64,000 nt of DNA from Bradyrhizobium sp. CB82 (GTDB lineage Bacteria; Pseudomonadota; Alphaproteobacteria; Rhizobiales; Xanthobacteraceae), in assembly GCF_029714405.1 (NCBI RefSeq), contig NZ_CP121651.1:620001-684000 (forward strand). Reading direction: 5' to 3'. Of the stretch, positions 53,036-61,806 are shown one piece after another (position 1 is the first letter of the stretch; each line of letters begins with the position of its first letter). The notes under the pieces were generated by a model, which saw only the letters and a program-made list of their open reading frames with translations, was not told the DNA's origin and searched no databases. Made by a program: the position numbers and the translations under genes.

Positions 53036-54583
53036 TTGAGTCACAAGCATTTTCTTGGTTCCAAGCTATTGAAAATCGCGCCGCGCGAAATCATCGACGC
53101 TTTGGTGATTTTTTCCATATCCGTCATTTCGTACCACTTGGCCATGATGGACTGGGTCGGGTTCTCGATCCTCGGCGCGCAGCAGGAGCAGCCGCTATTC
53201 TTGTACTTTGTCGGGATTGCGTTGGTCGTATTCAGCATCCGTCGCATCATAGACCAAAGGAACGAACGGATCCGACGCGTCGCAGCTGAGCAGCACGCCC
53301 ATGACGTTTCGATGCGTGACCCGTTGACCCAGTTGCCAAACCGAGCGAAATTTGAAGTCGAGGCAAGCGCCAGGTTGAGGCGCCCCAACAGCAGAATGAC
53401 GGTACTGTTATTGGGCCTTAATCAATTCAAGAGGCTTCATGACGTGTATGGCCACCTTGGATGCGACGCTACGCTCTTGCAGGTGACGAGGCGGTTGCAA
53501 GATCGGATTGACTCCGACAGTTTACTTGCGCGAATTGGCGATGACGAATTTGCTCTATCCTTGTCACACGTAGATCCAGAAGTCGCCAGCAAAATAGCAT
53601 CGTCACTCGTTGAGGATGTGAAGGAGCCCGTTCAAATCGGGATCGAGCATCTCAGCCTTGGCGCAAATGTCGGCATAGCTCAAGCTGGCCGGGGGCAAGT
53701 CACTGTCGATGAGCTTCTCAGATGTGCGCATGTTGCACTGTCTCGCGCCAGAAAAAATCGAACTGAATACTGCTTCTTTGATCCGATGATGGACGCACAT
53801 GTTCGCGAACGATCTCTTTTGGAATTGGACCTGGTGACAGCAATCGGAAGGCGTGAAATTCAACCGTATTACCAGCCGATCGTTGATTTGAAATCAAGGC
53901 AGATCGTCGGCTTTGAGGCCTTGGCTAGGTGGCGCCATCCGGTGACTGGCTTCATCCCGCCGGATAAATTCATCCCGGTTGCGGAGGAGCTGGGACAGAT
54001 GGAAATATTGTGGAGACAGCTTTTTGGCGAAGCCTGCCGCGACGCTTTGACTTGGCCCGACGACATTACGCTGTCGTTCAATTTTTCGCCGTCTCAACTC
54101 AGTGACAGGTGTTTTGCGGATAAAGTGCTGACAATTTTGAGCAACACTGGCCTGCCAGCGCATCGCCTCGAAGCGGAAATTACCGAGAACGCGATAGTGA
54201 CGGACATCGATGCTACGCGACACGCGATAGAGACTTTGCGCAACTCGGGGGTTCGTATAGTTATCGACGATTTCGGTACCGGATACTCGAGCCTCTCTCA
54301 TCTGTATGAATTGCGGTTTGACAAACTCAAGATCGATAAACGATTTGTTCAAGAGCTTGGCATGACCAGCGAGAGCGAAATCTTCATGCGAGCAATCATC
54401 GGCCTCTGCGGCGGCCTTAATCTGTCCACTACGGCAGAGGGCGTCGAAACGGAAGCTCAGGCCTCGGCGACACTGAGACACGGCGTTGATCAGGCGCAAG
54501 GCTTTTTATTCAGCAAAGCGGTTTGCTCCAGATCAGTAATGCAGTTGCTCTCCGCTTCCAGCCGATCGCAGCGTGTGGCGTAG
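53036..54583 (+). CDS. GGDEF-EAL cyclic-di-GMP protein with degenerate GGDEF
   Basis: About 515 residues. TTG 53036 follows GGAGG; an in-frame GTG at 52997 lacks a site. Two N-terminal TM segments (IIDALVIFSISVISYHLAMM, LFLYFVGIALVVFSI), then a GGDEF domain whose signature reads RIGDDEFALSL, so cyclase activity is unlikely, then an EAL domain with all main residues visible: FEALARW, FNFSPSQLS, ITENAIV, DDFGTGYSS, LKIDKRFV and AEGVETEAQ. It should be a membrane phosphodiesterase lowering c-di-GMP. Base composition is clearly less GC-rich than the flanks, suggesting later acquisition. Confidence 0.9.
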   Translation: MSHKHFLGSKLLKIAPREIIDALVIFSISVISYHLAMMDWVGFSILGAQQEQPLFLYFVGIALVVFSIRRIIDQRNERIRRVAAEQHAHDVSMRDPLTQLPNRAKFEVEASARLRRPNSRMTVLLLGLNQFKRLHDVYGHLGCDATLLQVTRRLQDRIDSDSLLARIGDDEFALSLSHVDPEVASKIASSLVEDVKEPVQIGIEHLSLGANVGIAQAGRGQVTVDELLRCAHVALSRARKNRTEYCFFDPMMDAHVRERSLLELDLVTAIGRREIQPYYQPIVDLKSRQIVGFEALARWRHPVTGFIPPDKFIPVAEELGQMEILWRQLFGEACRDALTWPDDITLSFNFSPSQLSDRCFADKVLTILSNTGLPAHRLEAEITENAIVTDIDATRHAIETLRNSGVRIVIDDFGTGYSSLSHLYELRFDKLKIDKRFVQELGMTSESEIFMRAIIGLCGGLNLSTTAEGVETEAQASATLRHGVDQAQGFLFSKAVCSRSVMQLLSASSRSQRVA

Positions 54584-54659
54584 CGGCGGGGCATCCCAGA
54601 AATTCGTCGGGATAGGACTAGCAAGCGAGCGATCCAAGCGACTTTTCGAAGCTGTAATT

Positions 54660-54910
54660 GTGCGTTCCTTAATGCCGAGAGATCGCCGGACGGCTACCGC
54701 GGGCGCGTGGTCCGCGATGGCAAGGATGTGAAGGTGATCTCGAAGGCTGGACTCGACTGGACCTGGCGCTACCCGATGATTGTCGAGGCGGCGCGGAAGA
54801 TGCGCCAGAGCCAGTTCATCATCGACGGCGAGATCTGTGTGCTCGATGTCCGCGGCATCTCGCAGTTTGACTGGCTGCACTCCGGCCGGTACAACGACGA
54901 GCGCTCGATC
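54660..54910 (+). pseudogene. ATP-dependent DNA ligase (LigD-type) fragment
   Basis: About 80 codons read DGYRGRVVRDGKDVKVISKA, GLDWTWRYPMIVEAARKM and FIIDGEICVLDVRGISQFDW, matching the nucleotidyltransferase core of LigD-like ligases from the K-DG-R motif to the D-GE motif. The AMP-accepting Lys is not present (SPDGYRG). It breaks off at 54910 where the DUF2182 gene's 3' side begins. Inactive scrap. Confidence 0.6.
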
Positions 54911-54937
54911 GGGATTTCAACGTTCGAGCCTGGTAGG

Positions 54938-55759
54938 TCAAGCCGGCAGATTGAACGCGGCAACGGCGCCAGCGCATGCAAAGAGCATGATGCCAAGTGG
55001 TCGCGCCAACCGTCGGCCCCATGAAGTGTTCTTTTCGATCGCCATCGTCCCACCTAACGCCACCATCCAGCCGACACTGCCAGTTCCCATGGCGAACAAG
55101 AGCAGCATCAGCGCCCAGCAGCAACCGACACAGAAAGCGCCGTGGGCAATGCCGAGGAGGAAGGCCTCGAGAGCTGGACGACGGCCGCGCCAGCGAGCCA
55201 GCACAAACCCCAAGGGTGCGCCGCACGCCTCTAGGCAAAGATATTTGAGGCGAGAGAACTGGAATAGGCCCGCGACGAGGAGGAGTGCCATCCCGATCGC
55301 CCAGCCGTTGAAGCTGAGCCAGAGCGAACGCTGCACGAGCGCGACGAGGGCGACCCCGATTAGATGGGCGGCGATGCCGAAACCGAGCCACGCGAAGAGA
55401 TAGCCGCCAACCACGACGGCTAGCAGGCGGCCTGCATCGCCGCGCTTACCGACGAGCCTACCAAAGACGCGCAGCAGGGGTACGGTGGTCGGCAGCATCA
55501 TCGCCGCCGACATCAGGACCCAGCCAAACACGTACAGGAACGCCGGCAAGAGGATCTCGCCTGCCGGCAATGCCGCACACACATATGCAGCAAGGCCCAA
55601 ACTCGTCCAATCGTGGCTGACATAGCGGCCGTAAGGCGAGGCACTCCAGATGGCTAACGTCACCCAAGCGACCACAATCAGCCCGCCTAGAATGGGCAGG
55701 AATACAACATCGTAGGGTGAAATGCCCAAACGGCGCCCCGCTGTAGGCAACGCCCGCAA
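54938..55759 (-). CDS. DUF2182 membrane protein
   Basis: A 273-residue polytopic protein (6-7 TM) of the DUF2182 group: WVLMSAAMMLPTTVPLLRVF and GIAHGAFCVGCCWALMLLLF, with conserved Met and Cys residues in the membrane that suggest metal handling (the family is annotated as predicted metal-binding). The start is TTG 55759, 3 bp after the stop of the DUF1326 gene. The two families commonly co-occur. Function is not established; a role with copper has been suggested only by such residues. Confidence 0.85.
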   Translation of the reverse strand: MRALPTAGRRLGISPYDVVFLPILGGLIVVAWVTLAIWSASPYGRYVSHDWTSLGLAAYVCAALPAGEILLPAFLYVFGWVLMSAAMMLPTTVPLLRVFGRLVGKRGDAGRLLAVVVGGYLFAWLGFGIAAHLIGVALVALVQRSLWLSFNGWAIGMALLLVAGLFQFSRLKYLCLEACGAPLGFVLARWRGRRPALEAFLLGIAHGAFCVGCCWALMLLLFAMGTGSVGWMVALGGTMAIEKNTSWGRRLARPLGIMLFACAGAVAAFNLPA

Positions 55760-55762
55760 CGC

Positions 55763-56365
55763 TCAGCCTTGCAGCTCGAACAGACCCTGGATGGCGTTGT
55801 GGCCGGCGAGGTCGAGCCTCACGCCGATCTCCGGCTGTTCCATGTGGAAGCGAGATGCCTTCGCGACATAAGCCGGCGAGCCGGGGATGGTCGAAAAGAT
55901 GCTCTCCACGAGCCGCGTCGGCTCGCCGGTCGGGCCGTGGTACGGCTCCATGTCGGCGGCAATACCATCGCCGATACGCAGCGTCCCTTTGCCCTTCTCG
56001 ACGGTGAAGCTGATCGGCGCACGCCTCGCTGCGACCTCTTCTCCGACCAGCCCGGCGAGGTCAGCCAGCGGGCCACCGAGCTGGCCGCGGAATACCTTGA
56101 GCAGGGCCTGCTCCTGCGCGGACGTAGCGCGATCGTCGACATAGCGGATAGCACGCCAGCCGCCTTTCAGCACGTTGCCCGGGATAAATACGGCGACACC
56201 GAAGTTGAGCCCCGAGACATCGACGCCTTCAATCTGACCTGACTCAATGCGATAGGCCAAGGCGCTCTGGCAGGTGCCGTTGTCGGGATCCTCGCCGATC
56301 CAACAGGGGCAGAGGGTCTTGCAGTCGCAGACCTCGAGAAGATCACCCTTGAGATGATAAGCCAT
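55763..56365 (-). CDS. DUF1326 protein
   Basis: A 200-residue DUF1326 protein. The N-terminus MAYHLKGDLLEVCDCKTLCP, with CPCWIGEDPDNGTCQSALAY, holds a cluster of five Cys likely to bind metal or be redox-active. The rest is a lipocalin-like beta-rich body (GVAVFIPGNVLKGGWRAIRY, EPYHGPTGEPTRLVESIF). It is the first gene of a tight pair with DUF2182. Biochemical function unknown. Confidence 0.88.
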   Translation of the reverse strand: MAYHLKGDLLEVCDCKTLCPCWIGEDPDNGTCQSALAYRIESGQIEGVDVSGLNFGVAVFIPGNVLKGGWRAIRYVDDRATSAQEQALLKVFRGQLGGPLADLAGLVGEEVAARRAPISFTVEKGKGTLRIGDGIAADMEPYHGPTGEPTRLVESIFSTIPGSPAYVAKASRFHMEQPEIGVRLDLAGHNAIQGLFELQG

Positions 56366-56544
56366 AACGAGTCCTCCCTAGTAGTGTTTCTGAACTAAAC
56401 CCTAGGCGAACTCCAATTGGGTGAAGTTATCGTATCATACCGAAAATCTAATCTCCATCGGCACCTCCGGCATTTTCTTACTTGGTAGCGCGAAGCGCTC
56501 GGCGCATATAGATCAGCGCGAACTCGCTACACTCGCCCGCCGGC

Positions 56545-56739
56545 TCATGGGAGATCCATGGGATCGAGGTTATCGAAGTCCTCGTCGGGGATTTTGTCAG
56601 CCCTTCGGTTCAGGCGAGCCGCCGCCGCCTCCAGCTCCCCATCGATCACGCAGTAGGTCTCGACCCTGTCGGCCTTGTCCAGGTGCTTCTCGATCAGGCG
56701 CCACAGCTCGACCCTGAACTCGTATTTGCTGAATGCCAT
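56545..56739 (-). CDS. Small hypothetical protein, 64 residues
   Basis: MAFSKYEFRVELWRLIEKHL, then DKADRVETYCVIDGELEAAA and an acidic tail PDEDFDNLDPMDLP. Helical, with plausible codon use. Function unknown. Confidence 0.5.
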   Translation of the reverse strand: MAFSKYEFRVELWRLIEKHLDKADRVETYCVIDGELEAAAARLNRRADKIPDEDFDNLDPMDLP

Positions 56740-56799
56740 CCGCTTTACTCCGCGCCGCCCCTGGATCTCTTCTTAGCGCGAAGCGCTCGCCGGACAGGG

Positions 56800-56964
56800 C
56801 TACCGTACTCCTAGTTCCCTTATCGCCAGCTCGGAAATCTGCACCGGGTCTTGCACGCCGGTTTGCGCGATCTCGATTATCTTCTTGGCGATCATCTCAG
56901 CTATTGGGTCGTTGCTGTCGACAATGCCCACAGGACGCAAGGTTTTTTCATAAGCCATGGTCAT
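56800..56964 (-). CDS. Small hypothetical protein, 54 residues
   Basis: MTMAYEKTLRPVGIVDSNDP, then IAEMIAKKIIEIAQTGVQDP and ISELAIRELGVR. It resembles short rhizobial proteins with this C-terminal pattern. A start at the third Met (56958) is equally possible. Function unknown. Confidence 0.5.
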   Translation of the reverse strand: MTMAYEKTLRPVGIVDSNDPIAEMIAKKIIEIAQTGVQDPVQISELAIRELGVR

Positions 56965-57039
56965 GCGGCAGGTTTCTTCCGGTCCCACCGGCATGTTTTG
57001 CGGCAACCTAGAGATCGGCATGGCTCAGGAACCATCACG

Positions 57040-57537
57040 TGGCAAAGTAGGACATTTGGTGGCTGCAAGCCACCGTGATGCCGTGCTCTAGGAGAAAACA
57101 GCGCATCTGATTGATGATCGCGGTTCGTTGTCCCACCAGACGATAGCGCACGCGATGCAACGCTGCAGATCGAGCTGCTCATCGGTTTTTGGCGGTAGGC
57201 ACCGCGTCGTGGGGCGTTGCACGGCTTCAGCGACCGCATGCGCATCTCGAAAATCATTCTTGTGGGTCTGCCGGAAAGACTTGGCGTAGACCGGTGGCAC
57301 TTGCCTCACGTCGTGGTCGAGGGCGAGCAGATCGCGGGTCACATAGTGCGTTCCCATGCCTGCCTCTATCCCGATCAAGCATGGCGGCATATTCGCCAGC
57401 CGCGACACAATTTTGGCGCGCGCTACCTTCTCGCGCAGCACAATTTCTCCTCGGGCATCGAGGCCAACTAGGTGCAGTATGTTCTTGCGCGGATCGATAC
57501 CAATGGTAACGACTGCGGTGTCAAACTTGCGCGGCAT
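57040..57537 (-). mobile_element. IS110-family transposase, N-terminal part only
   Basis: From ATG 57537: MPRKFDTAVVTIGIDPRKNI (first Asp), CLIGIEAGMGTHYVTRDLLA (Glu) and THKNDFRDAHAVAEAVQRPT (Asp pair), i.e. the DEDD RuvC-like domain of IS110 transposases. A frameshift near 57150 moves QMRCFLLEHGITVA to another frame and homology stops near 57040. The C-terminal Tnp_20 half with the catalytic Ser is missing. It is a different subgroup from the copy at 50803. Confidence 0.75.
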
Positions 57538-57739
57538 GGCGTGGCTCCTTCTCCTGACTGCCCCACAAGCATGCTCGCTGGTTGGGCGGGAGCACGGCCG
57601 GTCCATCCCATTCTCGGACATTGGGCCGCGGCGCTTTAAGCCCGCTGTTTCTGGTCCTCCGTTTTAAAGCTCTAGGCTCCGTACGACGACGAAGTACTTG
57701 GTACGAGCGGGCTCAATGCGGCGTCAGTTCACAGCCCTT

Positions 57740-58720
57740 CTAAGACTCTGATCGCCACTGGCTCGGAGAGCGGCCGACAAATTTTTTGAATGCTCGGCTG
57801 AATGCAGCTTCGGACTCGTAGCCGATTTCATGAGCGATGGCGGCAATTTTGACACCGGGATCCGCTAGGCGTTTGGCTGCAATCTGCATCCGCCATTGGG
57901 TCAAATACTGAATTGGCGGACAGCCCACCAAATTAGAGAATCGATCGACAAGCGTTGAGCGCGAGGCGGCGACTTGAGCTGCAAGCTCCTCCAGAGACCA
58001 GGCATGTGCGGGGCGCGCGTGCAATAGCGTCAGCGCGCGACCAACCAGAGGATCACGCAATCCCGCGAGCCAACCGGTGCTGTTGTTCGCAAGCTGATCC
58101 ATATGCAACCGGATCACCTCGACGAACATCAGTTCGGACAGGCGGTTGAGCACGCTTTGGCTTCCGGCGCGTTTGTTGACTGTCTCCGAGGTGGCGAAAA
58201 GGATGAACTGGTCGAGCAAGCTTTGTGACGCTTGTAAGGCGTCACGCCGCAGCCGCATGAATCGCGGCAGTGAGTCGAGCAGCGGATTGAAAGGGCGCAC
58301 GTCGCAACTGAAGAACCCGCAGATAATGTGGGTATCGCTGGCACCCTCGCCACCGGTTCGAAGTGCAAAAGGCAACGCATTGCTATCCTCAGGCCGGCGG
58401 TGCATGTCCAGGTTCGGTTTGGCGCGCATGCCCGGTGCACTTGATATCACATGCGCGTCACCATGCGGTATGACAGCTATGTCCCCTTTCTCCAATTTGA
58501 CCGGCTCGAACCCCTCATCGCCGATGAGTGATATCCAGCACGAACCGTGGGTGACGACATGATATTCGATTGCGTGCTGGGCGCCGGGCGTTACCTCGTT
58601 AGCGATCTGCGCTCCGGGCGGCGCTTCCGCAACCCATGGCGATTTGGCGGTCACGTCGAAAAAGACCGACCCGGATAAGCGCACGGCGGAGAGGATATCG
58701 GACAATGCGTCCGAGCTCAT
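57740..58720 (-). CDS. AraC-family regulator with cupin sensor
   Basis: A 326-residue protein from ATG 58720, which has GGAGG at the right distance (an ATG at 58738 would add 6 residues). The N-terminal cupin of the AraC_binding_2/CupE type reads EYHVVTHGSCWISLIGDEGF and GDIAVIPHGDAHVI. The C-terminal double HTH reads WSLEELAAQVAASRSTLVDR and IAAIAHEIGYESEAAFSRAF, then PSQWR. It is divergent from OsmC and globin genes; the 230-bp gap is the probable control region. Confidence 0.86.
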   Translation of the reverse strand: MSSDALSDILSAVRLSGSVFFDVTAKSPWVAEAPPGAQIANEVTPGAQHAIEYHVVTHGSCWISLIGDEGFEPVKLEKGDIAVIPHGDAHVISSAPGMRAKPNLDMHRRPEDSNALPFALRTGGEGASDTHIICGFFSCDVRPFNPLLDSLPRFMRLRRDALQASQSLLDQFILFATSETVNKRAGSQSVLNRLSELMFVEVIRLHMDQLANNSTGWLAGLRDPLVGRALTLLHARPAHAWSLEELAAQVAASRSTLVDRFSNLVGCPPIQYLTQWRMQIAAKRLADPGVKIAAIAHEIGYESEAAFSRAFKKFVGRSPSQWRSES

Positions 58721-58949
58721 GGACATGACCTCCGACATTTGGGCCGCCCGCGACCAGGCCTTTGGCGACTAAAGCCGCGATCAAACAAGAATGATAGCAA
58801 CTCTGGATGCGCGAGCAAGAAATTCGGCAGCGCAATCATTCAGCGGTGGGCGTGAATGACTTAGGTATCACACGAAGGTCGTACGCGCCGTGCGGCCTAG
58901 ATCGCCCTTCGGCGATGTGTGCAACTCGGAGAGTTTGAGGAGATCCATC

Positions 58950-59582
58950 ATGACTACAGAGATTGAATGTCATCCGCCCGCGGCAGCAAAGCCTGCAGCG
59001 GACCCAAAGGTACCCCAGAGCACCACCGTGAACGGCATTGATACCGAAAGATTGTCCGCCACCATCGAAGCGATCAAGGCCGATGCTTCTCTCGCCAACT
59101 TCCAATTCAGACTTTCCAACCAGTGGGTTGCCGGCGGGGAAAACCACTCGCGCATCGACGACTTTTACGGCGTCGGTCAGGAAATGCGGCACAAGCAACC
59201 GTTTTTCCTCGTCAGCGACGAGCCGGAAGTGCTGCTTTCCCAGGACCGCGGGCCGAATGCGGGCGAGTACGTGCTGCACGCGCTCGCCAGTTGCTTAACC
59301 GGCGCTCTGGTCTATCACGCGGCGGCGCGCGGCATTGCGGTGAAGGGCATCGCCACGCGGCTCGAAGGTGACATCGACCTGCAGGGCTTTCTCGGTCTTT
59401 CCAAGGATGTCCGCCGCGGTTTTAAGGACATCCGCGTCTTGTTCGACATCGACGCCGATTGCGACGACGCAGGAAAGCAGGACCTGATCGAAATGGCGCA
59501 GGCCTATTCGCCGGTGTTCGACATGCTGTCAAACGGCTTGCCAGTGAGTTGCAGGCTCGATGACGGCGCAAAGACCGCGTGA
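58950..59582 (+). CDS. OsmC-family peroxide-reductase-like protein
   Basis: A 210-residue OsmC-like protein with start 58950 after GAGGAG. The core GPNAGEYVLHALASCLTGAL carries the redox Cys in the usual ASC context, and a second conserved Cys lies in GLPVSCRLDD. An N-terminal Pro/Ala-rich extension of about 25 residues is unusual. Family members reduce organic peroxides with thiols. It is followed by a globin gene on the same strand after 140 bp. Confidence 0.88.
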   Translation: MTTEIECHPPAAAKPAADPKVPQSTTVNGIDTERLSATIEAIKADASLANFQFRLSNQWVAGGENHSRIDDFYGVGQEMRHKQPFFLVSDEPEVLLSQDRGPNAGEYVLHALASCLTGALVYHAAARGIAVKGIATRLEGDIDLQGFLGLSKDVRRGFKDIRVLFDIDADCDDAGKQDLIEMAQAYSPVFDMLSNGLPVSCRLDDGAKTA

Positions 59583-59720
59583 ATTTGCGCCGGGGTTCGC
59601 GATGCGAATTCCGGCGCTTTTTTCTCGTAGATGGTCGATCACGAACCAACGATATCGGAAATCGCTCCTAGGAATCTGAGCGGCGATCCGTTCGAGCGCA
59701 AAACTCAACGCGGAGCAACT

Positions 59721-60233
59721 ATGATGGCCAGCGACAAGCAGATGACATCCGAACAGATCACGCTCGTGCAGGAGAGCTTCGCCAAGGTCGCGCCGATCGC
59801 CGATCAGGCTGCGATCATGTTTTATGATCGGCTGTTCGAACTCGCCCCCCAGGTAAAAACGATGTTTCCGGCAGACATGTCTGGGCAGCGACGAAAGCTA
59901 ATCGCGACGCTGGCCTTCGCGGTGAACGGGTTGGCCAACCTTCAATCGGTGTTGCCGGTGGCAAGCGCGCTAGCCAAACGCCATATCGCATATGGCGCCA
60001 AGCCCGAGCATTACCCCGTCGTTGGCGCTGCGCTGCTGTGGACTCTGGAGAAGGGGCTGGGCGATGCCTGGACGGCTGAGGCTGCCGAGGCATGGACTGC
60101 GGCCTATGGCGCGCTCTCGTCCCTCATGATCGAACAGGCCTATGGCCGCCCACCGGTCGCCGACTCCCACTATTCCCGGGTGAAGCTGCACTCCAACCAG
60201 TCATGTCTGATGCCAGATGTCGGGGATTTATGA
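59721..60233 (+). CDS. Single-domain bacterial globin (Vitreoscilla/flavohaemoglobin type)
   Basis: About 170 residues: TLVQESFAKVAPIADQAAIM, FYDRLFELAPQVKTMFPADM (B/C helices, Phe at CD1), the proximal His region KRHIAYGAKPEHYPVVGAAL and WTAAYGALSSLMIEQAYG (H helix). No reductase domain follows. Such globins handle NO or oxygen. The last 20 residues (SHYSRVKLHSNQ...) are atypical, as though the natural stop was lost. GGAG precedes the tandem ATGs. Confidence 0.86.
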   Translation: MMASDKQMTSEQITLVQESFAKVAPIADQAAIMFYDRLFELAPQVKTMFPADMSGQRRKLIATLAFAVNGLANLQSVLPVASALAKRHIAYGAKPEHYPVVGAALLWTLEKGLGDAWTAEAAEAWTAAYGALSSLMIEQAYGRPPVADSHYSRVKLHSNQSCLMPDVGDL

Positions 60234-60299
60234 TAAGTTCAGCGTAGCGGACCTCTTCCTCTTCTCATGAGGAACTTGCATCGGTGAGAAGATCATGCG

Positions 60300-60657
60300 C
60301 TAGAGTCTTGCCTCCAGGATCATGTTGAATGGTGTCTCGGCCGCGCGCCGCACAGTCTTGAACCCGCCCGACGTGATCACTTCGCGAAGTTTCGCTTCGC
60401 CAGCTTGTGCGCCGAGTCCGGCACCGACCTCCTGAGATAGCGAGGTCGGCACGCAGATCATGGTCGAGCCGGCATAATACAGTCGTCCAACCGGGTTGAG
60501 GTTCTGCTCGAGACTGTCGCCTGCCATTGGCTCGACGATCATCCAGGTGCCGTCTTGCTTGAGGGATTGCCGGATGTGGGCTGGCGCCGGCCGGGTCGCC
60601 CATGTCGTGGAGGCAGTCGAAGCAGGTCACGACCTCGTCCCAGCCCTTCTCGCGCCA
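60300..60657 (-). pseudogene. SAM-dependent methyltransferase C-terminal relic
   Basis: Two frames hold the C-terminal half of a class I methyltransferase: GWDEVVTCFDCLHDMGDP, then after a shift near 60560 MIVEPMAGDSLEQNLNPVGR, YYAGSTMICVPTSLSQEVGA and EVITSGGFKTVRRAAETPFN. The SAM-binding N-terminal half is gone; upstream (60660-60793) an unrelated-looking piece, MPIITDAEIAEIRRKAAELP, is fused in. Confidence 0.55.
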
Positions 60658-60910
60658 GGTAGCCGATCAGCTCGGCGAGCGTCCGGATCCCAGAAAGATC
60701 ATAAACACCACGCGGATCGTGGTGGTACCCACGCGGCAACTCGGCAGCCTTGCGCCGAATCTCGGCAATTTCGGCATCAGTGATGATCGGCATCGTCGGC
60801 AGCAATCACCTTCATGCGTCGCCTGGATGTGGCAGTTCGTTGCCGAGCAGCGCAACTGCTCGCCTAATACATCTCACTCGCGGTCGCGGCGGTATCGCTC
60901 GGGGTCAGCC

Positions 60911-61183
60911 GTGACGTTTGACGAGATCGAGACCCGGGCGGTCGCGGCGATCCGCAGCGCGGATCACTTCACCGCATCGATCTTCCTCGGGCGCGGTCAG
61001 TACCGCATCAAGAAGCGGTCCACCGTTCTCGCGGCGATGCAAGCCGCGCGCGAACTCGAGAACGATCCCGCTGCCTTCACGCGTCGCGCGATCATTTATG
61101 CTATTGCGCCCGACGGCCATGCCACGCTGTTGACCGCCGCTTTGATCGCGAAACTGCTTTCTCTGCTGAAAACGAAAGTGTGA
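60911..61183 (+). CDS. Small hypothetical protein, 90 residues
   Basis: GTG start; VTFDEIETRAVAAIRSADHF, then TASIFLGRGQYRIKKRSTVL, AARELENDPAAFTRRAIIYA and ATLLTAALIAKLLSLLKTKV. Good codon bias and a regular helical pattern. It looks like a small rhizobial protein of unknown function. Confidence 0.5.
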   Translation: MTFDEIETRAVAAIRSADHFTASIFLGRGQYRIKKRSTVLAAMQAARELENDPAAFTRRAIIYAIAPDGHATLLTAALIAKLLSLLKTKV

Positions 61184-61640
61184 CGGGCGGTCGCTGCATC
61201 GATTGCGGAGCCTTCATCGACTATACGCCAGCCCATCGATCCCGATAGCCGGCGCCGAAAGGCTTCAGGGCGTGAGGGTCGAAGGCGCTCGTACGCCTGT
61301 CGCGGGATGACAGTAACCCGTCCGGCTCAGCGCGGTCGGTGACCGTTTTGAACCTTCACAAAACCTTCACAATGCCAGAAACCAGACTGCCAGAACGCCT
61401 CACGCCCCGGGCGACATCAAATCGGAATGGTGGGCGAGATCATCTCGGAATACTGGAGGGTTCAAATAGGTCCCGCATCGCAGATCTCGCCGCAAGTCCA
61501 GCGCGGGACCTATTTGAAGCTGGATTGAACGAAGTCGCGTCTTGTGAGCTCGGACCTATGGGGGCTCGATCTAGGTGCCGGTAGGCGCGATTGACCCGAT
61601 GTCGGGCCCGCGAGCGAGTGTGGCCGCAGATTGCGGCTGA
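61184..61640. other. Non-coding region with a long inverted repeat
   Basis: No gene recognised. The main feature is the 16-bp inverted repeat at 61461-61518, listed separately. Confidence 0.4.
61461..61518. repeat. 16-bp perfect inverted repeat
   Basis: TTCAAATAGGTCCCGC (61461-61476) and its exact complement GCGGGACCTATTTGAA (61503-61518), separated by 26 bp. It lies about 290 bp from the 3' end of the IS91-type transposase gene. It could be part of that element's terminus, a small element of its own or a regulatory hairpin. Confidence 0.5.
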
Positions 61641-61806
61641 TGTTGGCAGCAAGGGTTGCCGCCGTCGATAGCGTCGAACGGCGCGTCAAGCCCAGGCGGC
61701 TGATCATCGCCCGTTCGGCGGACGTTGTGAGCGTGCTTGATCCTTCCGACGGAGAACGTCGGCAGGGCAGCGCGTGCATTGGGAGCGGACAAGTCGAGGT
61801 CGTCGG

